Position numbers and translations under genes: made by a program. Below, one piece after another: positions 24,662 to 36,100 of a stretch of DNA of 53,001 nt. The notes beneath the pieces are model-generated. The model ran no database searches. It was not told where the DNA came from and saw nothing but the letters and a program-made list of their open reading frames with translations. Within the stretch, counting starts at the first letter, position 1; the number at the start of each line of letters is the position of its first letter. This DNA comes from Lingula anatina (Eukaryota > Brachiopoda > Lingulata > Lingulida > Lingulidae): assembly GCF_001039355.2 (NCBI RefSeq), contig NW_019773693.1, positions 4,173-57,173 on the forward strand, read 5' to 3'.

Positions 24662-27598
24662 GGGAGAGGGAGAGGGAGAGACATTGACTTCAAGTGATCT
24701 TAAAGTTTAACCCCTAAATGTTTTTCATTTGTAGTACTGGACCCTCTCAGTCTTTAGATAACATAACTTAAATGTCTGCCATTCTTATTCTTAGTAATTA
24801 TAATTGATAAATGATGACAACAAAACTGAGGTTTAGTGAAACATTAACCTAAATTGCCCAGTATATTGCAGTTTTAAAATTGTTACAGTAGAAGCATTTG
24901 ATAAATATTAGAAATACAATATCCAGATATGATTTTCACCTAAGAATTGCCCTTAATCATCATCCTAGGTATATACCACTGGGGACCACCACAGAGGTCA
25001 GTATATGACCTGTCCACAGGTCAAGGCTGTCATCCAGTGGTGTCAGAGGTCACAGGTCAGGGACATGGTCTCCATGGCAACAGTTGGTGGTTACTATGAC
25101 TACCCTCCACTACCATCTACTCTTTTGGAATATAAAGACTTGTTTAATGAGGAAAAACCATTGAGGGTGAGAGAAAAAGAAAAAAAGTATTATTGATATT
25201 AATGTAAATCGAACTTGTATGAGAGAGAACAGCTTCATTAGCTCTGTAATACTACATGTTCTTTTTTTTCTACGAAAAACTGTTAGGTAATATCTCCAGT
25301 ATCTCTAATATTTCGGCAGCTGTCCATCTTCATTGGTCATTTTGTTGGACCATTTTATCCTTACCAGGTACACTCTGATGACAGCTGCAGAAATAAAGGA
25401 GGCCATACAATACAGTTTCTCAGATCTCTCAATATGAAGATTCACCAGTGTGTGAAGTTTCAACAAGTACAGAACTTTTTAAATATAGATTTAGGAAATA
25501 TATGTATATGATACCTGTGTGATACAAATATTTCAGGTAACAACCAGTGATAATCTGGAGACAGAACTGAGAGATATTTACTACAGGGAACAGAAGAGAA
25601 TCACATTTCAGGGACTGATAGTACAGGTGAAATATGTGCCCCCAGACCACACCCGACCTGGAGAGGGGGAGGAGGAGGAGGGGGAGGGAACGATGGAGGA
25701 GAGTGAATTCACACCAGTGGCGAGCAGGCTCAGGTAATGGGAAATTTTGAGCAATATTTTGGAAAATAGATCCTGTAATGATAAATAGTGCTTTGGTACC
25801 CTGTGCGAAATCTCATTGCTGTGTGCAATATAATCTTTAACCTCATAAAACCTTAGAAGAATGAGAATGAGAAGCTTAATTGTAGATAAGTGCACCAGTG
25901 GTGCAGTGGTTAAGTTCAATTGTGAATAACAGTTGCTGTCGGCAGCTTTATTACTACCCAGTAGCAATCAATACTGACATTGATGGTACTCATTATATTT
26001 ATCAACAATTTTGAGGACATGAGTACAATTTTGTATGTAAGATTTTTTGTACGTAGATAATATTAAAACTGTGGAATTTTTTTTAAATGAGAAAGATCGT
26101 GTTTGCCATGAGTAGAAAATTTCTATCACTTTCCCAAAATCTGTTTAAAGGTCAAAGAGAAAACTCAGCCCTGCTGCGGCAACCATTTCTCCATCAAAAG
26201 CAACAAAGACATTACCTCAGCAAGCTTCAAAAAATTCTCTGCCCAAGACTACAGGGAGGACAATGAAGAAGGCACAGTCGCCTTCAAAAGGGAAAAAGAC
26301 ATCACCAAAGAAATCAGGCTCTAGAGAAGGAAAGGACAAATCTGCAGCAGTGGACAGGGAGAATGAATTATTGTCTGAAGCAGCGGTGAGTGCTGGAAAA
26401 TGTTTTGTTGATTAGTGAGTTCAGAAAACCCTTAGTTACATAGAGAGAGTTTCCAGGTCACAGTGAAACTCAGGTAGCTTGGTCGGCCATTTTGAATCTT
26501 CGTACAAGAAAGAACTTCCATCAGGATTTTCATTTACATTGCTAACAGTTATGTTAACACTTCCATTTATTTGCAGTTGTGCATTTATTAAAGAACTCAC
26601 TTGGAACATTAGAGGACAGAAGGCTAAAAAACGTTTACTTAGCTTTGTTACTAAACATTTCTCGATTAAATGAAATGTATAACAAACATTTGTGGGAAAG
26701 AAGTCATCCTTTACATAGCAGTAAATGTTTTTTAATAAAAATTTTGTCATCTGCAGGTAGAGCAGCAGGTGGTTGTAGACCCAGTGTGGCAGAGACTGCT
26801 GTCTGCTGTGACTGTCCTTGGCTCCACCAGGTGTCAGCACTCTACACCAGTACTCCACAGTGACATGAGTGCAGTTGAATTGAAGAAAATTATAGGGCTG
26901 CCACCTGATCACTTCTCACCAGCAGACTTTGAGGATTTCTCTTACTCTGGTATTATATTCAACTTTGTCAGAATCCAATTTCATTGACAGCATAAAGAAA
27001 ACCTAATATAAAGGGACGTCCTTTGTATTGTCATTTGTTAATTGATATTAAATTTTTTTTAGATATACTGGATATAAGGTAAGGCGTTATGGCAAATGTT
27101 TTGACCTTTTACGGTCATTTTCTGTTTTATAAGTTTGATGATTGAAATTTCAAATTTCTTACTTATTTTTTCCACTATTCCATATGTATGTATGTATGGC
27201 ATTATATTTGTTTTCATCATATTACCTTATTTCTTGCAGATTTAAAAAGGCCATCATATGGAGGGCATCTTGTAGTGACAATATTAGGGCTCAATGAAAG
27301 AGTAGCTGTGAACACCATAGTCCTTTTACCACCCCATCTTCCACAACATCAAAACTTTACAGACCTCTTGGCAGGCAAATTGGATAAAAGTGAAAATAGT
27401 AGAAATGAAAGTGAAACTGCTGAAAATGAAAGTGGCAAAAATGAAAGTGAAAGTAATAGTCTGCCCACAGTAAAGCAGTTGATGGACAGTGCCAGAGCAG
27501 TGCAGGGAAGGAGGGTGGTGTGTGTGGTGGACTTGTACTCTCTTGGAGAGGGAGAAGAGGTGGAAGTGATACTGAACAGAGGTTATGTGGCTTCTTGA
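19484..27598 (+). CDS. RADX: RADX-like single-stranded-DNA-binding protein (RPA1-related, 15 exons)
   Basis: Exons are 19484-19579, 20521-20685, 21068-21206, 21493-21621, 21944-22116, 22982-23205, 23612-23691, 24102-24202, 24456-24584, 24969-25166, 25287-25367, 25537-25733, 26151-26385, 26757-26949 and 27240-27598. Every junction keeps phase, giving 832 residues, close to about 855 in human RADX. The N-terminal half has the RPA1-like OB-fold layout (ICVGSLVTLEECEVKV, VVINSVTVIP, CNVLTLKELSQQWKS, VDICGIITYISRYCR, WTMRWLHVHDES..QPVIVQLF, MLVCTQMRVI). Next come QVKAVIQWC and VGGYYDYPPLPSTLLEYK, which I associate with RADX rather than RPA1. An acidic stretch (about 545-560) and a basic Lys/Ser/Pro linker (about 575-640) precede a C-terminal domain. 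Known: RADX binds ssDNA at replication forks and antagonises RAD51. The assignment rests on overall architecture, not a search. RPA1 itself is less likely: no C-terminal zinc-ribbon cysteines are visible. Confidence 0.8.
21679..21711. repeat. (AAT)n microsatellite in RADX intron 4
   Basis: About eleven AAT units lie just after exon 4; a TTGTG/TTGTAT-rich low-complexity stretch follows to about 21860. Confidence 0.9.
24044..24089. repeat. (AAAT)n microsatellite just upstream of RADX exon 8
   Basis: About eleven units end 12 bp before the acceptor at 24101. They replace the usual pyrimidine tract except for the final attgacttcag. A (TTTA)n tract also lies at about 23793-23830 in the same intron. 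Confidence 0.9.
24622..24680. repeat. (GA)n microsatellite after RADX exon 9
   Basis: GA repeats with interspersed GGGAGA begin about 38 bp after the exon 9 donor at 24585. Confidence 0.95.
25888..25930 (+). repeat. Possible tRNA-derived SINE remnant in RADX intron 12
   Basis: The string TGGTGCAGTGGTTAAG matches the D-arm/A-box of tRNA-headed SINEs. No B-box with GTTCGA-type sequence follows at the expected distance, so at most a truncated head is present. Confidence 0.25.
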
Positions 27599-28500
27599 TA
27601 AGAAACTGACCTTTATGCCTTTAACTTTATATAACAGCAAAAACAAAAGACCTGGAATTTCCAGCATTTTTTTTCCTAAATCACCAAGGTGCATCTTATC
27701 TAAAAGTTCAGAAAATTGCAATCTAATTGTACTGGGTATGCACCTTTAACAGAGTACATTTAGTTTGCTCTGAAAATTTTGCCATATTAAGATGCATGAC
27801 TGGTGTTTGTATCTGGTGGGCATGTATCGATTGTGTACATTGTAGGATGTTACTGTAAATAAGAAGTGTTACTATTGGGAAGTTCAATAAGACTAAAACA
27901 GATTCTATAAATTTGTATTTATTGATTTATACATTTACATATTTAATATATACAGATTTTTAGTGCTATAGCACCACTTTTAGAAATAGTCCTGTTCTCA
28001 GGTTTTAATTCATTTACATCTTATTTTTAATGTTAATGTTATACATATTTTAAACACAAAATCTCAGATTTTGTTTCATTATTTTAAATAGCTATACTTC
28101 AGTAAAACAGTCAATTGGGAGACTTGATTGTATGAAATGTTCTTCGTTCTGAATTTTTACTTAATAACAAGTAAAATGAAAAATCTATGTCAGATCATTA
28201 CTTTCTGTTTTGCTAAAAAACAGTTATGACATTGTAACAGTTGTTCTTTTATTTCTGATGTGCTTCAGTGAAGTTTTTTCTTGTTGGTTCCATTTAAACT
28301 TCAATTTCTTTCAATTAACATCGAAGCTCACAGCATAATATACACAGTAACTATCATCCATAGGGTCCTACATTCCAAACTCTCATATTGTTAAATGGTC
28401 AAGAGAATTTCCAGTCAATTTTGTACATAAATTTGAGAATGTATTTATCTTTTTAAATTGCATTTTCAGCTTTTTTGTTCTTGATAATTTGTCCTTTAGG
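27599..28500. other. Convergent 3' region between RADX and VPS26C
   Basis: The RADX stop ends at 27598 and the VPS26C stop begins at 28501 on the other strand. No AATAAA was found for RADX; tcaataagac at about 27887 is a possible weak variant. The stretch is AT-rich 3' UTR-like sequence without further open frames of interest. Confidence 0.5.
28248..28253 (-). terminator. Candidate poly(A) signal of VPS26C
   Basis: TTTATT reads AATAAA on the minus strand, about 250 bp after the VPS26C stop codon. Confidence 0.45.
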
Positions 28501-31500
28501 CTAGAACCTTGTTAGCTGAATGGGAAAGTTCTCTGTAACAAGGCGGTCATCTTGGAACACTATTACAATGTTGACTTCAAATTCTGAAATTAAAGAGAAA
28601 GCAGCAGAATTAATTATTTTGAAAAACAACTTTCAACCATTACATTTACTCTTGTATGCTTTTCACTTAAATTCTGGATGAAAATGATTACTTATTTCAG
28701 TGCAAGCAACGACTTCAAAAGTAATTTTATTATCAACAATTCATATCCTTACTGACTTTTAAGTTAAGATAGTTTAACACTATGAAATATTATTATTGTT
28801 TAGTTGGTTATTGTTATTATTATCAATTCATATCCTTACCAACTTTGAAGTTATTAGTGGCCAGTGTTGGACAGGTAAAGAGGCGAGGGAAGACCATATA
28901 AATAGGAATACTAATACCACGACATACATCCCCCTCTGCTATCTGGATGTTCTGAATCTCTGTGGCTGAATAATAATAATAATAGTAATAATAATGATGA
29001 TGATTAATGAACAATATATCAAAATGTCAAAAACATAGCATCTGGACTGAGTGTTAGTGCATTTCACTTAACAGGGATCATAGTAAACGGCAGAAAGATA
29101 GTACATTACATAACACTAAATTTTCTTAGTGTTAACCTCTTTGAAAAGAATTCTCCTTCTAAGTAAAGCAACATAAATCATTCAGGGGCCTTTAAAAAGG
29201 AACATAAAAACAATTAAATGCAATGAGTTATAATAAATGATAAAAATGTTTTTGGCTAGGCCAATTCCTTTAGGCTTAGACTACAGAAATTCCATCAAAC
29301 GGACTGTCGTACCGTCTTTGGCATAGCCCTCTGCACAGCCGCACGTTTCCACTCTGACTAACTGCAGCTCTATAGACTTGAGTGGGGCTTCACTGCTTTC
29401 TACTGTTAACTAAAATCAAAGGAAAATGCAAAAGTTGAAAGGGAAAACATAAGCAAAAATTCTATAAATTTTAAAATGTAAGAAAACCTGGATGAGGTTG
29501 AAATAATTGTTAATAACTGTTATCCATCCTGAATAACTGCTCTTTGTGAAATTCACATCAAAACTTGTGAAGATATTTTGAGACATCTTGTCCACTAACA
29601 AATAAACCACCACCAATGTTAACATAACCTTCATCTGGGCAGAGGGACTGTAATGTAATTTGAGGGTAAAATTATAAAATATATTAACTGCACTATTGGT
29701 ACAGAAAACCTATGGAAATACATACACATACTGGAATTATGGAGATTGAATTTTAGTAAAGTAACTGTTTTATAAAACGAATAACTCGATTATTAATCCT
29801 TTTGATGAAAATTAAAATGAAGAATTTTCTGTTTTGATTATCAATGTTGAAGAAACTTAACCTCTCCAGTGAAGGGCTTGGTTATCAGACAAACTGCTGT
29901 ATCTAGCTTTCCCTTCACCTTGAATCTTGGCACATTTACTTTCTGAAAGGAAAGGACATCAGAACTTTAAAAATAAAGCTTCATATTCTGAACCAACTGA
30001 TGTGTCCTTCACTGTGTTGATTGTGTTGATGTAACTTGGAGATAACTTATTTAAAATATAAACGACCAAGTAACAAAGTGTCAAAATCCAAAGAATTTTT
30101 TTTTTTTTTTTGATAATGATTACGTAGTGGAATAAATATTCTGAAGAAAAATAATGTGTGTGCGTGCGTGTTAGTTTGTGCCAAACCTCTTTCACATTCT
30201 GTAAAGTCTCTGGTGATATCGTAAATTGCACAACTTTGGCTTTGGCTTTTTCTTCTTGTTCCTAAAATGTAAAAATCACTAGAGTCAAAGAAGATACCCG
30301 AGTCTATCCAACTATATTCTATACAACTATAACGCATTATATTATACCTGACTTGAATTTTTTCCTCTGGCACAGATAAGAATCTTATGTTAAGAAAAAT
30401 ACCAAACTTGAAACATTTTACAAATTCTGACGGAAGAAATACTGTGCCAGGAAAGTTATCTATTTTCAAACTTTAAGTTAATATTTCTCCCATCCCTGAA
30501 TCGAGTCTCAAAAAAGCCTTCAAATGGTATTCAGTTTATGCACTATACTCACCTTGTATTCTACAATAAATTCTAACTGTTTTTGCAAGTCTTTATTTAA
30601 CAGCGACCTCTTCATGTCTACCTTAATGGTATACTGTATAAGAAAGAAAAAATAAACAATGAAAATTCCTATTAAATGTACATGTACCAGTAGCTTATAT
30701 CTGTATAATAATGATTTATTTTAATTTTTCTATTTGAAGTTTGAGGATCTACTTAAAAATCTGAAAAAAAAAAACTTGAATTAATAACCTTTTATGCCAA
30801 ACAACTTGAAACTGCTGCAAAGGTTATAAAAATATATTTAATCCTGCCTGCATCAGTCACATAATTAACCTTCTGGTGTACCAACCAAGTTACTAATCAT
30901 GAGATATCTCTAACAAAAAAAAAAAAATACATTATCTGAATATTTCCAGCCCATAAAATGAATCCCATTTTAAAACAGCTATAAGTTACATAGTTATGTA
31001 ACTATTTAGAGGATACTCCTAATACCTGAATATTGACAAAGACTCCATGATACGTCTCATACAGTGTCTTATTGCCTTTGGGTTTGAGTGGAACTTCAAA
31101 CGGGATCTCTGTCTTCCCTGACGGCAGTTTGCCTGGCTTGGCTATGTCAAGATTGTAGTGAAGGAGTTGGATTGGCTGTGGGAATAGAAATTGATAAACT
31201 GTTACTAGAAGTAAAATAGTTATGACTTGCTGTAAAATAAAACTCTCTCTGAAAATATTTCTAAATCAGCAATTCTCCACCTGGGCAACAGCTACTGGTA
31301 GTTATAATTTTATATCATGTAAGTTACCCTTGACCATTTTCTCTTCTTATTGCTGTTATGTTAAACTGTGATAAATAACACTTTTACTTTTATGTATGGT
31401 TTTACTATTATCATAGTCATGAATCTCTAATCTTCCCATTCAGTAAAGAATGCAATATTTTGTTCTTCTAAAGTGATATAATTCAATGCAAAAAGATATC

Positions 31501-32449
31501 ATATTCTGGTACTAGTATGATGGAATCAATCGTTACCTTCAGTGAGTTATAGAAAGCTTCAAAGAGTCCAACACTTTTAGCACTTAGCTGCAGTCCCACA
31601 TTTCCCTCTACGGTCAGTGTGATGCCCTGGTGCTGGACACTGTCCTTGCTCTGGATGACCACTAACCCAGCCACCACATCCTGGATATCCAATCATAAAT
31701 TATATATACAGTGTGAACTAAAATAATAGCAGGTGCATTGAAACAGCCTTAGGACAAATATCGACACCAGGAAAGTTCTAGTCTTGCCAAACCAGACAGG
31801 CAACAGGCCTGCAGACAGCAATTTCAAAGTTGGAAGTAGGGGGAGGACATTTTTTTTCTGAAAAAGTGGACCCTCCCCCACTCCAACCCTACCCTTCGTT
31901 TACCCAGCACGAGAAATGACAGAACTAAGATTAAAGACAGAACCTTAAATTTGGATTCAAAGCGGTACCTTTCTGATCAAAATTGTGCTTGGTCCTTTTG
32001 CCACCGCCCTCCCCCCCTTCTGTGCCTTTATTATCAGATGAACAGTACATAATTCTAACCCTCCTCAATAAAAAATGCCCCTTCCACTTCTATTCATACA
32101 TTAACTTATTTATGAATATTCATTCCCCGATATACCAAACGCCCAGTAAAAATATAATTTAATAAAAATATAACACAATTTAAATGACAGAAAATGAGTC
32201 CAAGAGCACGACAAGCGTAAGACTTAGACCAATGAATAACGTTAACGATGTCACGAGTTGTAGTATTTACTGGTCGAACACGTTTTCTATTAAACACAAC
32301 GTTGCAATAGCGCAAAAGTTGTATTTTGTCGAAACTTACTAAAAACATGGATCGAATTTTTGCAAACAATGTTGCTGCAGTATCATACTCACCCCTTCCC
32401 TGTAGATTTTATTTACTTTCTTTAATCGGACATCCAGCAAGGTAGCCAT
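28501..32449 (-). CDS. VPS26C: VPS26C (DSCR3), Retriever complex subunit
   Basis: Exons are 32449-32393, 31680-31537, 31175-31026, 30633-30553, 30261-30187, 29942-29862, 29409-29313, 28965-28840 and 28583-28501. All phases agree and give 297 residues, the same length as human VPS26C. Diagnostic strings are SKDSVQHQGITLTVEGNV, LQLSAKSVGLFEAFYNSLK, PSGKTEIPFE, YETYHGVFVNIQYTIK, FTISPETLQNVKE, RVETCGCAEGYAKDATEIQN, GDVCRGISIPIYMVFPRLFT and ENFPIQL near the C terminus. The fold is the two-lobed arrestin-like VPS26 fold. Known: with VPS35L and VPS29 it forms Retriever, which recycles endosomal cargo via SNX17 and the CCC complex. The start MATLLDVRLKKVNKIYREG matches the usual N terminus. It shares an about 0.7-kb divergent upstream interval with the SAXO-like gene. 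Confidence 0.97.
31795..32020 (+). repeat. Dispersed repeat family R1, copy 2 (VPS26C intron 1)
   Basis: Shared landmarks with copies at 16819 and 34041 are acagcaatttcaaag, ttttctgaaaaagtggacc, aagcggtacctttctgatc, ggtccttttgcc and a C-run. No coding frame is conserved. Confidence 0.6.
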
Positions 32450-33150
32450 TTTGGCTTGTCTTGGAACGCCTTACTTCCGCATTGGCGGCTTAAAACAACG
32501 AAAATGAATGAGATGAAAATCAAATTTTGACAAAACCAGACAGAATTATTATATAATGTTCAAAGTGATCGTTAATTGGTAGTCATTTAATCATTTTGAA
32601 AATTTACATATGTATATTTGGGAGTGAAATATATTTTTAATGCTGTAAGCGATATCCCAAACCGCGTTCACAAAAAGTTTGGGTAATGTAATTCAAAGTA
32701 CATTGTATTTCTAAGCAGGTGTTTATATATGTTTATTAAGTTATAATAATGATATGGAGAAAATCTCGTCCTTGAATTGATTCATTATTGCGATACAATA
32801 AATTAACAGACATCACTCCTACAGGGGGAGGTAAATTCAACAGCCATTCACCCCGTCCCGTTGCCACCAGCGGTTGCTATGGGTGCTTGTACACACCACA
32901 ACGTGCTACTACAATAATACTATTGGATCTTTGCTACTTGACAGATCGGAGTGGCGAAACATTGACAGTGGATATTTAGGTGACTTTTCACTCCGACCAA
33001 CAACTCAGGACCCATAATTTTGTGCCAAAAGAAGAAGACGGGCACTAGGATCTATATTTATTCGCAACAGAGCTTCCAGGTGAAGCAGAACTGTGTAATT
33101 CGGAAGCTAGTTAAAATTCAGCTGATCGCTTCACCGCCAAGGTTCCCACC
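32450..33150. promoter_or_regulatory. Divergent upstream region of VPS26C and the SAXO-like gene
   Basis: The VPS26C ATG (32449-32447) and the SAXO-like ATG (33151-33153) diverge across 701 bp. The right part, from about 32820, is GC-richer and probably includes the SAXO-like 5' UTR. The sequence ggttcccaccATGG gives a good Kozak context for the SAXO-like start. No TATA element was assigned. Confidence 0.4.
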
Positions 33151-36100
33151 ATGGCTTTGACTCACGATGACCTCGAGCAGATTATGAAGCAGGAGTTTCC
33201 TGACTTTACGTGTATATGTGAAATATGTGATTGTGGGTAAGTGAGCATATACAGTATGTCTGATATATAGCAGCATATTTTTTTATTATACTTAAGTACA
33301 CTAGCTGTGTGTAGGCCTTCATACCGGGTACGAGTACTCAGAGGGTAGGGAATGAAAACCCCCCCCCCCCCCCCNNNNNNNNNNNNNNNNNNNNNNNNNC
33401 TCAGGGGGTAGGGGAATGAAAACCCCCCCCCCCCCCCCCCCATCCCCTTAATCACCAATCACCAAGATTAAAACAGCTCTTAAAATCACCAAGATACATT
33501 CAGGCCAAACACCAATCACCAAGAATTCCTGAATCACGTTTCACGCAGAATATATATTGGGCTCAAATAACACATCACGCTCGAAAAATAAGACCAATCA
33601 CGCGGAACACAAAAGTATTACTATATATCCTCTACTCAGAGCACGTATTGCACCAGTACTAGCTCAGTGGTGATATACAGTCACAACCATACTGAGATTA
33701 TAATTCTCTCGATCCCGACTTTAAAACATGCTTTTCTAGATTTCAGTGTAGTTTTAAAATAACATGGTCGCTATATGTATATCTGTGTTTGATGACAGCA
33801 TAAAAAGTTTTAGGTGGAATGTAATCTTTACAAGCTATATTAGACTGATGGTCTGACTCTGAGGAGAAGAGTATTCTATATATAATAGTGTACCGGTAGG
33901 ATCTGAAATTGTATCTGTCTCTCTTCAACAATGTGTGAACTTGAACCCGAGTTTAGATGTTGAAGATGAAACTTTGTGTCCTGGCACAGCACAATATACA
34001 GTATGCATGTATCTGGATATGTCTTTATGTAATAGAATCGGCCAGGACTGTAGCCAGCAACTTCAAAAGGTTTTTTTTCTGAAAATGTTGAATTTTTTAC
34101 CACATTAGTTGATTGAACGTGATCCATGGAATAGAACATAGGTAACATTGTGATTCAGAGCGGACCTTCTCCAACCAAAAGGGTGGCCCTTTTAACCCCC
34201 ACCCCACCCCAAACGCCAGTGTCTAAGATTAATCTTGCTCATATGTGTATGTAAATTCGCATATTACTTTGTTTTCTTGCCTCAGTGTTTGCTTCCCATT
34301 TATATATACAATATATCTTCCCCTGACTTGGTTTCAGTTTTAATAATCAAAGGTGCACTTCATACCTGACGCGGGGAGAATAAGGGGGTGGGGGGATGAG
34401 TATACATGTATATCATAAATAAGTTATAATACTGATGCATCTATGAAGATCTACATAAAAATGTAATATATAATTCGAACTTTCCGCCCCATGCTGCACT
34501 ATCCAAGATTCCAACCATTGGAAAACCCAAAAAAGATTATTTACTGTTGGAACTTACAGCAATATTGGATCGTAGTCTTATCAATTCGAGACCCCCACGT
34601 TTACTAATAAAATTGATAGCGAGCGAAGTTATTATTTACCGAAGGTTTACACCAAATATGTACAACGTAGCAATCTTGAGGGTTTATCATTTAGGAGTTA
34701 TTCTCGCGAGTCAACCGTAATATCTAGGTCTATAGCATTCCCATTTATTCACTAGTGACTAATTCTGTTTCTCCTTTCAACACCAGCTCCAAATCTCCGT
34801 ATCAATATTATCATCTTTCAAACTACAAATGTAACAACAAAATTTCAATTATTTGCACCGCTGATTGTAGGCCATACACAGAATGTGTAAATTAAATACA
34901 ACTGGAGTGATTTTCAGGTGCTCAAGAGCGTTGAGGAAGCTGCTGGAATTCACTTATGTTAATGTGTTTATTGCTAGTGTTGTTGTTGTTCCAGTAAATG
35001 TTTGTCGCAGGATGTTTACAGTCCCGCTTTTATCAAATAAAAGGCATGGGGGACTTTGTAAATAAAGTGAGTCCACTAAAAGTTTCGTCTAAGCAAGTCA
35101 AGTGCATTACGGTTCAGCAAATACCCTAGTCCTTTATGTTGCAAGGTGAAAAAGGATTACTAGTAAGTGTATTTGAAGTGTCTGGGTCTGAGTTAAGGAA
35201 ATGTATTCTAGATAGCACAGCCTACTGCGCCCGGGGGATTCGGTATCATTTGACATTTAAGATAACCAGAGATAATGCAGGTGTTATGACCACAATTAAG
35301 CGATATGTACCTGGATGGTTAAGAATATCCTGGCTGATGACTCGGATACAATATACCCGAGTCTACTAGTAAGTTGCTGACACAATAACAATTTAGTCAA
35401 AGGTACTCGTCCTATTACTGCTGTGACGTGAGTCTATAACTCACTATCATGTACGTATGGCACGCCCCTTCCCTACCCGGGTTCCTCTTTTTAAGCGCCT
35501 ACCACGTTTTAAACCCATTCCCCGAAAGAATGTTGATGCACACGTCGACCTTGCAAGTCTTCTTCATTTTATTTAACCAACATATCTGTTTCCCTGTCAT
35601 TTATGGTCAAATCAATCATGTAGTGTGTATGGTAGGCCTCGCTCCCCTGAGTTCAGTTTTGAGCGCTGTAACTATAAAAGACTTATTCATATTATTTAGC
35701 CAACATATCCACCCCCCTGCTATTTTTGTTCATATTGTACGCATAAACTCCCATATAACAAGGCCCTTCATATATTACAGTGATGCAGTATTCAATTTGA
35801 TAGATTTAACTTATTAAAGTGACAATGTTGTTTAAACGGATATCCCCTACCTTTTTACTGGGTTATTTTTTATACTTGCGCACTCTTTTACAAACACGAC
35901 TTTAAGCCATTCGCAGTAAATTTACAATGGTTTTGAAAGTATAAAGCTATCTACACTGGCGATCGATTGATCAAATTTGAGTGTTTTGTGAAAGGGTACA
36001 ATAGCTGAGTTGGGGTCGATAAAATGTGTTAGGAAGCGTCAACAAATCACAGTAGCCCCTATTTATTTCATTTGTGAGTGTAAGCGACAAAATATATCAG

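Noticed and set aside
26436-26912. 158-codon minus-strand open frame
   Set aside because: It is antisense to RADX exon 14 and the preceding intron; the plus-strand exon has splice sites and phase that explain the openness.
30047-30469. 140-codon minus-strand open frame inside VPS26C
   Set aside because: It spans intron sequence and part of exon 5 in another frame; the VPS26C exon model accounts for the region.
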